From Qipengyuania profundimaris (GTDB taxonomy: Bacteria > Pseudomonadota > Alphaproteobacteria > Sphingomonadales > Sphingomonadaceae), in assembly GCF_030717945.1 (NCBI RefSeq), contig NZ_JAVAIM010000001.1:309131-373130 (forward strand): a DNA stretch of 64,000 nt. The letters run 5' to 3'. The translations under genes were made by a program, and so were the position numbers. Shown piece by piece: positions 34,145 through 44,984 of the stretch (the stretch's first letter is position 1; each line of letters starts with the position of its first letter). The notes beneath the pieces are model-generated. The model saw nothing but the letters and a program-made list of their open reading frames with translations. It had not been told where the DNA came from and ran no database searches.

Positions 34145-34314
34145 TTCTGCGCAAGCCGGTTTACAAGGCTGCGAATACTGTCGACGCGCACGAGGGTGCG
34201 ACGACCGAGCTTAACAGTCTGAATCTCTTCAGCGTTGATCAGTTCATAGAGCTTTGTAGTTCCAACCCCCAAGAGCGCTTTAGCGCCCTCAATCGTGACG
34301 GTGATGGGTTCCAT
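34141..34314 (-). CDS. AlpA/excisionase-like helix-turn-helix protein
   Basis: The 57-residue DNA-binding protein has the MerR-like HTH_17 pattern: TIEGAKALLGVGTTKLYELI, then VKLGRRTLVRVDSIRSLV. Proteins of this type act as excisionase or as activator of integrase in P4-like elements. ATG 34314 was chosen as the start that yields just the domain. It is cotranscribed with, and overlaps, the ATPase gene. Confidence 0.85.
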   Translation of the reverse strand: MEPITVTIEGAKALLGVGTTKLYELINAEEIQTVKLGRRTLVRVDSIRSLVNRLAQK

Positions 34315-34424
34315 GTGCAGTCCTCCATAGTTGGGACCGCAGATGAGCGATCCTTCGTGACCGCTCCCCATTATTCACACGTTTTCGCGATTGGCTTCGT
34401 ACTTAAATGGATAAATTCATGAGA

Positions 34425-35141
34425 CTAATTTTGTCTATTTTTGTCCAATTCCGTCTTCAATTTCCGGGTTAACCGACGAATTGTGCTGGCTTCACCTCCC
34501 CAGTTTTCGGCTAACGACAAGACAGCCCTTGCTGCGCCAGTGTGCGTCTCCACTTCGCCGCGTTGCAACAACTCAACCATCTTCTTTAATGGACGAGAGT
34601 CGTCGATATTGGGGCGACCCCGGCGGCGGCGAGAACTTCTAAGCTCATCAATATCAAAGTCGGAAGGTCCTGGAAAAAGGCGCACGATGTTTGTCTCATC
34701 AAGCTCCTGATGTGGCCGATAGGGCGCGAGCAGCTTCTGAAGACAGGCTAGATCGAACTCTATGCACAATAGTTGATATTTGAAGTCGGGCAGCCTCTCA
34801 TCGCGCCCGAGAAATGAACCGTGGTCCCAGAGTTCTTCACTGCCCTCACGCCATGACCAAAATAAGGCTGGAATCTTGACATTGGTGCTTGAGACCCGCT
34901 CCCAAGTTATTGGAATGCCATCCTCATGCAAATCGATGGCGAATTGCAAATAAGCCTGTAGCTCATTTCCATCAAAAATCGCCAAACAGTCCTCGTAAGC
35001 TTCTCGTTCGCCGCCCAAAGTAAGGGTGGGTCTAACCCACTCCTCGGATCGCGCAGTCGTCTTCAATGTTCCCTGTGCGGCACGAGATATCAGCCACCCT
35101 GCAGCTGCTTCCTGCGGTAAATCAGTACATGCTTGGACCAT
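34425..35141 (-). CDS. hypothetical island protein, possible DNA-binding C-terminus
   Basis: I start it at ATG 35141, 20 bp after the integrase stop, giving 238 residues; a longer frame would overlap the integrase. The N-terminal two thirds are of unknown fold (DGIPITWERVSSTNVKIPALFW). The C-terminal part is very basic (RSSRRRRGRPNIDDSRPLKK) followed by a helical repeat (AARAVLSLAENWGGEASTIRRLTRKLK) that resembles a helix-turn-helix. It probably follows int in one transcript and may regulate excision or copy state. Confidence 0.6.
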   Translation of the reverse strand: MVQACTDLPQEAAAGWLISRAAQGTLKTTARSEEWVRPTLTLGGEREAYEDCLAIFDGNELQAYLQFAIDLHEDGIPITWERVSSTNVKIPALFWSWREGSEELWDHGSFLGRDERLPDFKYQLLCIEFDLACLQKLLAPYRPHQELDETNIVRLFPGPSDFDIDELRSSRRRRGRPNIDDSRPLKKMVELLQRGEVETHTGAARAVLSLAENWGGEASTIRRLTRKLKTELDKNRQN

Positions 35142-35160
35142 CTCGATCGCTCGTGCTGGT

Positions 35161-36324
35161 CTAACTTTGTTCAATATCTTGGCCCTCGAAAATATGTTTC
35201 GCCCACGCCTCAAGTAGCTCGCGTCGCATCGATACGAATTTGGTGCGGCGATATGCTCGGACAATTTTGTCCGGGACTGCATGCGCGAGCGCAGCCTCAG
35301 CAACTGCGTCGGGAATGGCGGGCATTTGCTCGGCCGCCCAATCTCGGAATGAACTACGGAACCCATGTGCATCGAAAGGAAGTCCGGCGTCGCGTAAGAC
35401 TTTCCGCATCGTCATGTCGCTTAGAGGGTTTCCACGTGCTCCAGGGAAAACCAAGCCGTTCTTCGATGGCAGTTGGGAGCCTTGTAGTTCCTTCAATAGG
35501 CCGACCGCTGCCGCATTGAGTGTAATAGTATGAGCCTCTCTTTCCTTCATGATCTCGGGGGGGCGATTCCAATCTGACTTTGCGAGATCAAACTGCTCCC
35601 AGCGTGCATGGCGTACTTCTCCTGGACGCGCGGCGGTAAGTATCAAGAATAATAGCGCGCGGCGGCCTGCGGTGGGCGAATTTTTTTGCAGTCCAGCGAC
35701 AAACTTGGGCACCTGCTCATAAGGCATCGCCGAAAAGTTTCGCCCCTTTGGTTGTTTCGGCAAGCCCAAGGATACTGCCCTGTTTGGCGCTTCTGCTGCA
35801 CGCCAGCCCTTCGAGTGGGCAAAGTTAAGGACCTGTCCGATCCTCATGCGGACCTTTCGGGCGAGTTCCGGTTTCGCGATCCAAATTGGTGTAAGCGCCG
35901 AAAGGATGTGAGCGGCTTTGATCGAGTCAACGCGTAGATCCCCCAACGTTGGGTGAGCGTAGGTTTCGAGCGAGGTCAAAAAGGCTGCCGCATTCTTCTC
36001 TACCCAGCTGGGTTTCAAAGCAGCATGGGTCTCGATAGTCGCCTCACGAAAGCTAGGTGTCGGCCTAATGTCGCGGTCCCGCTCGGCTACCGGGTCACGA
36101 CCATTGAGAGCATGTTTCCGCAATTCCGCCGCTCTTTCGCGAGCCTCCGCCAAGGTGAGCGCAGCTACAGAGCCCAACCCGATGTCGCGGCGCTTCCCGT
36201 GCTTTTGAACCCGAAGAACCCATGATTTTGCGCCTGAAGGCTTGACCAAAAGGTACAGCCCAGCTCCGTCCCCGTGTCGACCGGGCTTCGCATTTTTTAC
36301 CGCCAATGCGGTCAGTTTAGCCAT
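35161..36324 (-). CDS. int: P4-type tyrosine integrase of the island
   Basis: Site-specific recombinase that inserts and excises the island at tRNA-Arg. The 387-residue protein has an N-terminal arm-binding DUF4102-like domain (KLTALAVKNAKPGRHGDGAG), a SAM-like core-binding part (about 95-185) and a catalytic domain with Arg233 (AARPGEVR), His320-x-x-Arg323 (HGFRSS), His348 (LAHAVPDK) and Tyr358 (VRAYRRTKF). All catalytic residues are present. It lies 143 bp from attR and is transcribed away from it. Confidence 0.95.
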   Translation of the reverse strand: MAKLTALAVKNAKPGRHGDGAGLYLLVKPSGAKSWVLRVQKHGKRRDIGLGSVAALTLAEARERAAELRKHALNGRDPVAERDRDIRPTPSFREATIETHAALKPSWVEKNAAAFLTSLETYAHPTLGDLRVDSIKAAHILSALTPIWIAKPELARKVRMRIGQVLNFAHSKGWRAAEAPNRAVSLGLPKQPKGRNFSAMPYEQVPKFVAGLQKNSPTAGRRALLFLILTAARPGEVRHARWEQFDLAKSDWNRPPEIMKEREAHTITLNAAAVGLLKELQGSQLPSKNGLVFPGARGNPLSDMTMRKVLRDAGLPFDAHGFRSSFRDWAAEQMPAIPDAVAEAALAHAVPDKIVRAYRRTKFVSMRRELLEAWAKHIFEGQDIEQS

Positions 36325-36427
36325 GCCATTCCCTCATTCGTTCCCACACTATGGGGCGGCTTGAGGCGAAACGCAACGAAGGAATGCGAAATTTTATTGA
36401 GCATTTGCTCTGTTTTTTCAATGCCAT

Positions 36428-36457
36428 GCGAAGGATGGCGAAGGTCAGCGAATGGAC
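36428..36457. repeat. three 10-bp direct repeats beside attR
   Basis: GCGAAGGATG, GCGAAGGTCA and GCGAATGGAC lie head to tail just inside attR (10 bp away) and upstream of int. The in-phase spacing is like arm-type sites for the integrase or sites for the AlpA-like protein. Two more GCGAA pentamers lie nearer the int start. The rest of 36325-36597 shows no gene. Confidence 0.5.
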
Positions 36458-36466
36458 AGTTATAGA

Positions 36467-36482
36467 CCTGTCGGGTGCGCCA
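36467..36482 (+). repeat. attachment site attR
   Basis: CCTGTCGGGTGCGCCA, an exact copy of the last 16 bp of tRNA-Arg (15155-15170). Outside it the sequence is not tRNA-like, as expected for the far end of a tRNA-integrated element. Confidence 0.93.
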
Positions 36483-36597
36483 TGTTTTCGCTCTGGCTGT
36501 CGCTTCGGTTCACACACCTCGGCGCAAGCATGAGCCCGTTCGCACTCTTTTACCTCTAGGAATAAGCCCGCCTAAACGGTTAAGGCTCCGGGCGACC

Positions 36598-37638
36598 ATG
36601 GATCACACCGTCTACCGCTTCGACCCGCTGGCGATGACCGCAGCAGCCGAGGGGCGCCCTGCCGCGCCGACCAGAGGCAGCGGCGCGTCGATTTCGCGCG
36701 AGCCGCAGATCGGCGTGATCTACAATCCGCGCAGCCATCGCAACAAGGGCCAGGATCTCGACTGTACCGAGCGGCCCGGCATTACCGTGGCCCAGCCAGA
36801 CCGGCGCGAAGATATCGCCAGCGCGCTTGCGGATTTTGCGCAGCAGGGCATCGACTATCTCATCATCAATGGCGGCGACGGGACCGTGCGCGATGTGCTG
36901 ACGATGGGGCAAAGCGTGTTCGGCGAGACGTGGCCTGCGCTCGCCATCCTGCCCAAGGGCAAGACCAACGCCCTCAATGTCGATCTGGGCGCACCCGCCG
37001 GGTGGAACCTGCCCGACGCGATCGACGCCTATGCGACCGGCCGCCGGATTGTGCGCCGTCCGCTGTCCGTGAAGCGCGAGGGCGCGGACGACACCCCGAT
37101 GCTCGGCTTCATCTTCGGATGCGGCGCTTTCACGCTCGGGGTCGAGGTCGGGCAGGATGCGCATGACCTCGGGTTCTTCAATTCGCTCGCCGTCGGGGCA
37201 ACGGGGTCATGGGGTGTGCTGCAGGCGCTGTTCGGCAGCGATACCAACCGGTGGCGGCGCGGCACGCCGACGAAGCTGACCTATCTGCCGTCCGGCGAGC
37301 CGATGCCGCGGTCGGAGCATGGTGACCCCGGGCGGCGCACGCTGGTGCTGGCGAGCACGCTCGAAAAAATGCCGCTCGATATCAAGTTATTCGCGCCAGG
37401 TGGCGAGGGCATCAGGCTGGCTGTGCTCGATACGGCACGGCGGCGGATCATGGGAATGGCCCCGGCAATCCTTCTGGGCTGGCGACCCGAATGGCTGGCG
37501 AAAGGCGGCTTCCATCAGCTCTCTGCGGAAAGCTTCGCGATCGAAGTGGGGGAGCCGGTCATCCTCGACGGAGAGAGTTTCCCGGCAGGCACCTACGTCG
37601 TCGGGCAGGGGCCCGACCTGACCTTCATCGCACCGTGA
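36598..37638 (+). CDS. diacylglycerol kinase catalytic-domain protein
   Basis: Lipid or sphingosine kinase-like enzyme that would phosphorylate diacylglycerol or a related lipid with ATP. From ATG 36598 the product has 346 residues. After a 35-residue leader come IGVIYNPRSHRNKG and the nucleotide motif INGGDGTVRDVL (about 90-101), then LPKGKTNALNVDLG. The C-terminal beta-rich domain is present. The stop overlaps the GTG of the following gene (GTGA), so the two act together, perhaps making phosphatidate and then CDP-diacylglycerol. Confidence 0.88.
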   Translation: MDHTVYRFDPLAMTAAAEGRPAAPTRGSGASISREPQIGVIYNPRSHRNKGQDLDCTERPGITVAQPDRREDIASALADFAQQGIDYLIINGGDGTVRDVLTMGQSVFGETWPALAILPKGKTNALNVDLGAPAGWNLPDAIDAYATGRRIVRRPLSVKREGADDTPMLGFIFGCGAFTLGVEVGQDAHDLGFFNSLAVGATGSWGVLQALFGSDTNRWRRGTPTKLTYLPSGEPMPRSEHGDPGRRTLVLASTLEKMPLDIKLFAPGGEGIRLAVLDTARRRIMGMAPAILLGWRPEWLAKGGFHQLSAESFAIEVGEPVILDGESFPAGTYVVGQGPDLTFIAP

Positions 37639-38531
37639 CCGATACGCTGGGCGAGCGGGTGTGTGAAAGCCTTGCGCGCGATGTACGCGAGGAAGTGGCC
37701 GCCTATGCGAGGATGCTCGGCGAAGAGGCGGACGCGCTCGGCGTGCTCTTCTACGGCTCGAACCTGCGGACCGGGTCGCTGGAGGGAGTGCTCGACTTTT
37801 ACGTCCTGTTGCCGGGGCCGCAGCGAGAGCGGATCTGGCCGCGCGTGAGCTATCGCGAGTGGGACTATCGCGGCGAGGTCCTGCGGGCCAAGATCGCCAC
37901 CCTATCGCTCGAGCAATTTGCCAAGGCGGCGCGTGGGGCATCGCGTGACACCACGATCTGGGCGCGGTTCGTCCAGCCGAGTGCGTTGATTTGGGCGAGC
38001 GACGACGCGCCGAGCGTGGCGATAGCCGAAGCCGTATCGCAAGCGGCGCAAACCGCGGCTCGGCTGGCCGCTGCGCTCGGTCCTGAGAGCGGAACGGCAG
38101 GAGATTTCTGGCGGGCGCTGTTCCGGGCCACCTATCGAGCCGAGTTCCGCGTGGAGAAGCCGGGGCGCGAGGACTCGATCCTGTCGGCCAACCGGGCGCA
38201 TTTCGTCGGGCTGTTGCCGCTGGCGTGGGAGGCGCAGGGGATCCAATTCACGCAAGATGGCGAGCGACTGTCGCCCCAACTTGCCGAGCGCCGGAAAGCC
38301 GAGATCCTGCGCTGGTGGCAGGCTCGCGCGCGCGCGGGGAAGGCACTCAACCTGCTGCGGCTGGCCAAGGCGACGACGACCTTCGAAGGCGCGGCTGACT
38401 ATGCCGCTTGGAAGCTGCACCGGCACACCGGCATCGCGCTCGAAGTCACGCCATTCCGCGCAAAGCATCCGCTGCTCGCGGCGCCGGGAGCGCTGGTCGA
38501 ACTCTGGCGTAAACGCGGCGCTCAGCGATAG
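37635..38531 (+). CDS. nucleotidyltransferase-fold protein, possibly Tam41-like CDP-DAG synthase
   Basis: GTG 37635 overlaps the kinase stop. The 298-residue product shows GVLFYGSNLRTGSLEGVLDFYVLLP (residues 36-60), where Gly-Ser (41-42) and Asp54-x-Tyr56 fit the GS...DxD/DxY core of the nucleotidyltransferase fold, as in Tam41, the mitochondrial phosphatidate cytidylyltransferase. Pairing with a lipid kinase supports this. The second Asp of a classic DxD is not present, so the assignment is tentative. The 3' end overlaps the convergent DUF2141 gene by 10 bp. Confidence 0.6.
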   Translation: MTDTLGERVCESLARDVREEVAAYARMLGEEADALGVLFYGSNLRTGSLEGVLDFYVLLPGPQRERIWPRVSYREWDYRGEVLRAKIATLSLEQFAKAARGASRDTTIWARFVQPSALIWASDDAPSVAIAEAVSQAAQTAARLAAALGPESGTAGDFWRALFRATYRAEFRVEKPGREDSILSANRAHFVGLLPLAWEAQGIQFTQDGERLSPQLAERRKAEILRWWQARARAGKALNLLRLAKATTTFEGAADYAAWKLHRHTGIALEVTPFRAKHPLLAAPGALVELWRKRGAQR

Positions 38532-39022
38532 CGCATCCGGATGCTGATCGATTCGACGCCCGATCCGACATTGAAGGCGGTTTTCTTGTAGCTCGGTTTG
38601 CCGAGGTTGAAGATGTTGATGCTGGGATTGTTCGACATCGCTCCGCCGTCGGAGAAAATGTCGGTCTCGCCATTGCCGTTGACATCGTGGCGTACGGCGA
38701 TGCCGTATGTCCCGGGCCGCGGCACGGGCATGCAGAAGGTCATCGTACCGGCCCGTGCAGGCGCTTCCATGCGGTTGATCCAGCGGCCCTTCTCGAGCCA
38801 GTCTTCCTTCGTTCCGCGATAGCTCTGCACGCGGATCGTACCGCTCGATTCCTTGATGCCCGTAATGGTCACGCGCACGGCGGGCCCTGCGCCAGCGGCG
38901 CATTTTGCCGGATTTTCGGTGATTTTCTGGCGATATTGCGCGGCGGCAGGCGCGGTGAGTGTGCCGGCGGCGATCGCAGCAGTGGCGGCGAGGCCGGTAA
39001 AGGTCTTCAAGCGGCGTGTCAT
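38522..39022 (-). CDS. exported DUF2141-family protein (second copy)
   Basis: The 166-residue protein has a signal peptide (MTRRLKTFTGLAATAAIAAG to PAAAQ) and a DUF2141 domain (VRVTITGIKESSGTIRVQSY, PRPGTYGIAVRHDVNGNGETD, ending ISIRMRYR). It shares the PGxYxIAxxHDxNGNGxxD block and IRMRY end with the product of 12783-13247. No partner gene of the fatty acid hydroxylase kind is beside this copy. Confidence 0.85.
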   Translation of the reverse strand: MTRRLKTFTGLAATAAIAAGTLTAPAAAQYRQKITENPAKCAAGAGPAVRVTITGIKESSGTIRVQSYRGTKEDWLEKGRWINRMEAPARAGTMTFCMPVPRPGTYGIAVRHDVNGNGETDIFSDGGAMSNNPSINIFNLGKPSYKKTAFNVGSGVESISIRMRYR

Positions 39023-39104
39023 AACAATCCCTGTTGTCGTCAATCGCGCCCGGTCGCGGGCGGAACGGGTGCGTAATCCACGCACCTTCGATATGCCCCG
39101 TTCT

Positions 39105-39254
39105 CTAACCGGACAGCTCTGAATTGCGGCTGAACTTTTCAAGGGCACGGTGTTCAGGAAGGCCGCAGGCGGTCGCGTCGAGATCGACCGACGGGACCTC
39201 GTAGTCGATTTCGGTTTCGACGAGATCCAGGGCGCTCTTGCGCGGCGTGGTCAT
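39105..39254 (-). CDS. possible 49-residue protein
   Basis: Short frame from ATG 39254 with AGGG about nine bases upstream. The product starts MTTPRKSALDLVETEIDYEV, is acidic, and ends SRNSELSG. No family is recognised. It fills the space between the DUF2141 gene and rpe. It is listed because the ribosome site and charged composition look genuine, but it could be chance. Confidence 0.35.
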   Translation of the reverse strand: MTTPRKSALDLVETEIDYEVPSVDLDATACGLPEHRALEKFSRNSELSG

Positions 39255-39371
39255 AAACCGACCCTAGGCGCATCGCGCGATGTGGAAAAGGCATGGTGGC
39301 TCGCTTGTTAACCGCCGTTTCGCGCGCGTAGGGCTGGCCGAGGCTCACACGCGACCAAGGCCCGCGCCCGT

Positions 39372-40034
39372 ATGACCCAACCGTTGATCTCCCCCTCCAT
39401 CCTCTCGGCCGATTTCGCGCGGCTGGGCGAAGAGGTCCGCGCCATCGACGAGGCGGGGGCGGACTGGATCCATGTGGACGTGATGGACGGGCATTACGTG
39501 CCCAATATCACCATCGGCCCAGCGGTGGTGAAGGCGCTCCGCCCGCACACCGACAAGCCGTTCGACGTGCATCTGATGATCGCGCCGATCGACCCCTATC
39601 TCGAAGCTTTCGCGGAAGCGGGGGCGGACATCATCACCGTCCATCCCGAGGCCGGGCCGCATATCCACCGCACGCTGCAGGCGATCCGCGGGCTGGGCAA
39701 GAAGGCCGGCGTGGTGCTCAATCCGGGCACGCCTGCCAAGATGCTCGACTATCTCATCGACGAAGTCGACCTCGTGCTGGTGATGAGCGTCAATCCCGGG
39801 TTCGGCGGGCAAAGCTTCATCCATTCGCAGCTGCGCAAGGTGGAGGCGATCCGGAAGATGATCGACAGGACCGGGCGGGATATCCACCTCGAAGTCGATG
39901 GCGGCGTCAATGAAGAAACCGCGCGGCTGTGCGTCGATGCGGGCGCGGATGTGCTCGTCGCCGGTTCGGCCACCTTCAAGGGCGGGCCGGGGCAATATGC
40001 CGCCAACATCGCCGCGTTGAAGGGCGGGCAGTGA
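39372..40034 (+). CDS. rpe: ribulose-phosphate 3-epimerase
   Basis: Interconverts ribulose 5-phosphate and xylulose 5-phosphate in the pentose phosphate pathway. The 220-residue TIM barrel shows [29 protein letters not shown] (catalytic Asp and metal His), [20 protein letters not shown] and [11 protein letters not shown] (second catalytic Asp). Normal length. Its stop overlaps the GTG of the heparinase-like gene (GTGA). Confidence 0.97.
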   Translation: MTQPLISPSILSADFARLGEEVRAIDEAGADWIHVDVMDGHYVPNITIGPAVVKALRPHTDKPFDVHLMIAPIDPYLEAFAEAGADIITVHPEAGPHIHRTLQAIRGLGKKAGVVLNPGTPAKMLDYLIDEVDLVLVMSVNPGFGGQSFIHSQLRKVEAIRKMIDRTGRDIHLEVDGGVNEETARLCVDAGADVLVAGSATFKGGPGQYAANIAALKGGQ

Positions 40035-41893
40035 CGGAAGGCGTCCACACGCTGCTGCGCGAGGACGACCGTACGCTCGACACCGCCGATGCGCTCGCCC
40101 TGCCGCTGGGCGATGCGGACGAACCACTGGTCACCGATGGCGAGGCTGTTGCGGCGAATGACGTGCCGCAGGAGCCCGGACGTGCGCTCGCCCTTTCCGA
40201 TTTCAAGCCGCCGCAGGCCGGACCGGTCGATTCCGCGCTGCGCTGGGCGTACCGGTTGGGCGTGCCCGGCAGCCTGCTGGCGGCGCCTCTGCGCAAGCCC
40301 GCTGCGCCGCGGATGCTCGGCACGGTCATGTCGCCGCTGGAGGGCGACCGGGCTGCCGGCATGGCGCTGAGGGCAGGGCAACTGCAGGTCCATGGGCTCA
40401 AGGCGCCGATCGACAAGGTCGATTTCGCCAGCTCCGCGCCGCTGACTCCGCCGTTTCTGCGCGTAGTGCATGGCTTTACCTGGCTGCGGGACCTGTCGGC
40501 CTGCGCCCCGCGCGAGGAATGCGCGCCGATTGCCGAACGTGCCTTGCGCAAATGGCTCAAAGCCAATCCGGCACCGGGCAAGGGCGCGGCCTGGACCGTC
40601 GAGAATGCGGGCCTGCGCCTGCTCGGCTGGTTCGTGCATGCGCCGCTGATCCTGTCGGGCGACCCCGCAACGAGAGCCAAGATGCTCGAGCAGATGGAAA
40701 CGACCGCGCGCTGGCTCGATCGCAATGTGACAAGCGCCGATGACCGGCTGGGCCAGGTCGCAGGCTGGTGCGCGATTACCGCAGCCGGACTACTGCTGCC
40801 CGATGGCCGCCCGCGTCGGCTCTATAGCGAAGCCGGCCTGCTCCGCGCGCTCGGCGAGCTGGTGAGCGACGATGGCGGGGTCCTCTCGCGCAGCCCGCTG
40901 GCGCAGATGGAAGCGATCGCGCTGCTGGTCGATCTCAAGGCGTGTTACGATGCGGTCGATCGCGACCCTCCCGCCGCGCTCGAAACCATGATCGCGCTGC
41001 TGGTCCCGCCGCTGCTCACGCTGCGCATGGGCGACCGGGCGCTCGGCAGCTGGCAGGGCGCAGGCAAGACCTCCGCCGCCCGGCTGGATGCGCTGATCGA
41101 AGCTACCGGCGTGCGCGCCCGCCCGGCCAAGGATACGCGCCACTGGGGATACCAGCGGGTCGATGCCGGCAAGAGTGTGCTGCTGCTTGATGCCGCCCCG
41201 CCGCCGCGCCCGCGCCACGCCCGCCACGGCTGCGCCTCGACGCTGGCCTTCGAATTCTCGGCGAAGCAGCAACGCATCATCGTCAATTGCGGCGGCGCGG
41301 AGCTGGCGGGCGGGCAGGTGCCGATCCGCATCGAACAGGGCCTGCGCGGCACGGCCGCGCATTCGACGCTGGTGCTCGACGATGCCAATTCTACCGCCGT
41401 GCTGATCAAGGGCCAGATCGGCAAGGGCGTCGAGGAAGTCGATATCGCCCGCACCGTGGTGAAACAGCGCGGGCGCGACGCTACGCGGCTGGAAGCGGCA
41501 CACAATGGCTATGCCGCGCGCCACGGCCTGCTGCACCGGCGCATCCTGCTGCTCTCGGCAGATGGCGAGGAATTGCGCGGCGAAGACCTGCTCGAACCGT
41601 CGGGCAAGGAAGGCAAGCGCGGCAAGATCGCCTTCGCGATCCGTTTCCATCTTGGTTACGGGATCGAGGCCGGACTGTCGGAAGACAATCGCGGCGCGGG
41701 CCTCGCCCTGCCCGATGGGACCTACTGGCAATTTAGGCTCGGCGGCGATAGCGGCGAGGCGAAAATGACGCTCGAAGACAGCCTGTGGGTCGATGGCCAT
41801 GGCCGCCCGCGGGCGACGAAACAGCTGGTCGTCGAAGGACTGACGCCGCGCAGCGGGGGGCGCTTCCCCTGGCTGCTCAAACGCATGGGGTGA
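40031..41893 (+). CDS. heparinase II/III family protein
   Basis: Polysaccharide-lyase-like protein of the heparinase II/III family. GTG 40031 is coupled to rpe; the product has 620 residues with an alpha/alpha-toroid N-terminal half ([51 protein letters not shown]) and a beta-sandwich C-terminal half ([38 protein letters not shown]). There is no signal peptide, so it may act in the cytoplasm. Such genes next to purH are common in sphingomonads by my recollection. The substrate is unknown. Confidence 0.88.
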   Translation: MTEGVHTLLREDDRTLDTADALALPLGDADEPLVTDGEAVAANDVPQEPGRALALSDFKPPQAGPVDSALRWAYRLGVPGSLLAAPLRKPAAPRMLGTVMSPLEGDRAAGMALRAGQLQVHGLKAPIDKVDFASSAPLTPPFLRVVHGFTWLRDLSACAPREECAPIAERALRKWLKANPAPGKGAAWTVENAGLRLLGWFVHAPLILSGDPATRAKMLEQMETTARWLDRNVTSADDRLGQVAGWCAITAAGLLLPDGRPRRLYSEAGLLRALGELVSDDGGVLSRSPLAQMEAIALLVDLKACYDAVDRDPPAALETMIALLVPPLLTLRMGDRALGSWQGAGKTSAARLDALIEATGVRARPAKDTRHWGYQRVDAGKSVLLLDAAPPPRPRHARHGCASTLAFEFSAKQQRIIVNCGGAELAGGQVPIRIEQGLRGTAAHSTLVLDDANSTAVLIKGQIGKGVEEVDIARTVVKQRGRDATRLEAAHNGYAARHGLLHRRILLLSADGEELRGEDLLEPSGKEGKRGKIAFAIRFHLGYGIEAGLSEDNRGAGLALPDGTYWQFRLGGDSGEAKMTLEDSLWVDGHGRPRATKQLVVEGLTPRSGGRFPWLLKRMG

Positions 41894-41898
41894 AATCA

Positions 41899-43485
<1,587 letters not shown>

Positions 43486-43597
43486 GGACCCATTCAGCTT
43501 GCGGGCTGATCGGCTGAATAGTTCACAACCATCGCATTAAGCATGTCGCAATTGCGGCAGGTGTAACCATGTGGGCAAGACTGACGAAAGACCCACC

Positions 43598-43729
43598 ATG
43601 CAACTCTTCACCCCCGACCTCTATCGCAACTTCGGCATCGGTTTCGCTGCCGGAGCCCTTGCCATCGCTATCGCCAGTGGCGGCGAGATACTTGCCGTCG
43701 TCCCGCAGCTCGTGGCATCGATATTCTGA
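43598..43729 (+). CDS. 43-residue membrane protein overlapping msrA
   Basis: A short frame from ATG 43598 to the TGA at 43727-43729, whose last base is the A of the msrA ATG (TGATG). The product, MQLFTPDLYRNFGIGFAAGA and on, has one hydrophobic helix (FGIGFAAGALAIAIASGG) and is likely an inner-membrane peptide. The precise overlap suggests translational coupling to msrA. I recall similar small genes before msrA in related genomes but cannot verify it here. Confidence 0.6.
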   Translation: MQLFTPDLYRNFGIGFAAGALAIAIASGGEILAVVPQLVASIF

Positions 43730-44409
43730 TGAAGCTTCGCGCGATCCTCCTCGCCGCTGCGCTCTCCTTTAGCGCAAGCGCCTGTATGGAGCCCGCCATT
43801 GCCGCCGAAACGGTGGTGGAGGCGCCGCAGGCCAAGCGCATCGCGCAGGAAGGCAGCGGCCTCAAGACCGCGATCTTCGCCGGTGGCTGCTTCTGGGGCG
43901 TCGAGGGCGTGTTCAGCCATGTCAAGGGCGTGAAGAGCGCCGTTTCCGGCTATCACGGCGGCACAGAGCGGCAGGCCGATTACAAGCTCGTGTCCAGCGG
44001 CGTGACCGATCATGCAGAGGCCGTGAAGGTCGTCTACGATCCCAAGGTCATCCGTTACGACCAATTGCTGCGCATCTTCTTCTCGGTCGTCACAGATCCG
44101 ACCCAGCTCAACCGCCAAGGCCCGGACACCGGCGCACATTATCGCAACGCCCTCGTCCCGCTGTCGGCGGAGCAGAACGCGGTCGCCAAGGCCTATCTCG
44201 GCCAGCTGAAGGCAGCGAAGCTGTGGGACAAGCCGATCGTCACGAAGATCGAGCGGGCGCAGGCTTTCTACGATGCCGAAACCTATCATCAGGATTTCAT
44301 GCTGAAGAACCCTCGCCACGGCTATATCGTGCGCTGGGATTCGCCGAAGGTCCGTGCGCTGAAGGCGATGTATCCGGGCGTCTACAGCGCGAAGTTCCAG
44401 CCGAACTGA
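43729..44409 (+). CDS. msrA: exported peptide-methionine (S)-S-oxide reductase
   Basis: Repairs the S-epimer of oxidised methionine. The 226-residue protein has a lipoprotein or signal N-terminus (MKLRAILLAAALSFSASAC), then the MsrA core with FAGGCFWGVEGVF (catalytic Cys), SGYHGGTERQADY, HAEAVKVVYDP and AETYHQDF. The signal places it in the envelope. With msrB at 56457 also exported, the cell seems to have a periplasmic repair pair. Confidence 0.95.
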   Translation: MKLRAILLAAALSFSASACMEPAIAAETVVEAPQAKRIAQEGSGLKTAIFAGGCFWGVEGVFSHVKGVKSAVSGYHGGTERQADYKLVSSGVTDHAEAVKVVYDPKVIRYDQLLRIFFSVVTDPTQLNRQGPDTGAHYRNALVPLSAEQNAVAKAYLGQLKAAKLWDKPIVTKIERAQAFYDAETYHQDFMLKNPRHGYIVRWDSPKVRALKAMYPGVYSAKFQPN

Positions 44410-44446
44410 CTTGATAGCTTTGCAGGGCGGGCTTACCTCTCGCACC

Positions 44447-44908
44447 ATGAGCGGCCATTCCCACAAAGAGCATGAAGGCGACGCGCTGATCGATGCGGCG
44501 CGCCACACACTCACCGAGCATGGCGAGCAGTGGACCGGCATGCGCCAGTCCGTGTTCGAGGAACTCGCGAAGCACGACCGGCCCGCAAGCGCCTACGACA
44601 TCGCCGACAACCTCTCCGCCTCGCGCGGGAAGCGGGTCGCGCCCAACAGCGTCTATCGCATCCTCGACCTGTTCGTGCGCAACAACCTCGCCAACCGGAT
44701 CGAGAGCGCCAACGCCTACCTCGTCAACACTCATCCAGGCTGCCGGCACGACTGCATCTTCCTGATCTGCGACGATTGCGGGAAAGCCACCCATCTCGAC
44801 GACGAACGCGTAACCGGCACGCTGCGCGATGCGGGCAAGGCGGCGGGCTTTACCGATGTGCGGCCGGTGGTCGAACTCAGGGGCCTGTGCGACGATTGCG
44901 CGGCCTGA
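44447..44908 (+). CDS. zur: Fur-family regulator, probably zinc-responsive Zur
   Basis: Zinc-sensing repressor family. The 153-residue protein shows the winged-helix part (WTGMRQSVFEELAKHDRPAS, PNSVYRILDLFVRNNLANRI), the His/Cys regulatory segment (THPGCRHDCIFLICDDCGKA) and a second Cys pair near the C-terminus (LCDDCAA) for the structural zinc. These features fit Zur better than Fur or PerR. ATG 44447 was chosen; an upstream TTG at 44411 is possible. No target operon is adjacent. Confidence 0.85.
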   Translation: MSGHSHKEHEGDALIDAARHTLTEHGEQWTGMRQSVFEELAKHDRPASAYDIADNLSASRGKRVAPNSVYRILDLFVRNNLANRIESANAYLVNTHPGCRHDCIFLICDDCGKATHLDDERVTGTLRDAGKAAGFTDVRPVVELRGLCDDCAA

Positions 44909-44984
44909 CACAGGCGGCGAAGCGGGTCATTCGCCTGTCAAACCGTTCATCGACAGGTCGGATATGCGGGTGTAAGGCATTCGT

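Noticed and set aside
44934..44957. CCTGTC/GACAGG inverted repeat between zur and dxs as a Zur site or terminator
   Set aside because: Arms of 6 bp with a 12-bp spacer and no T-tract or Zur-box likeness; too weak to call.
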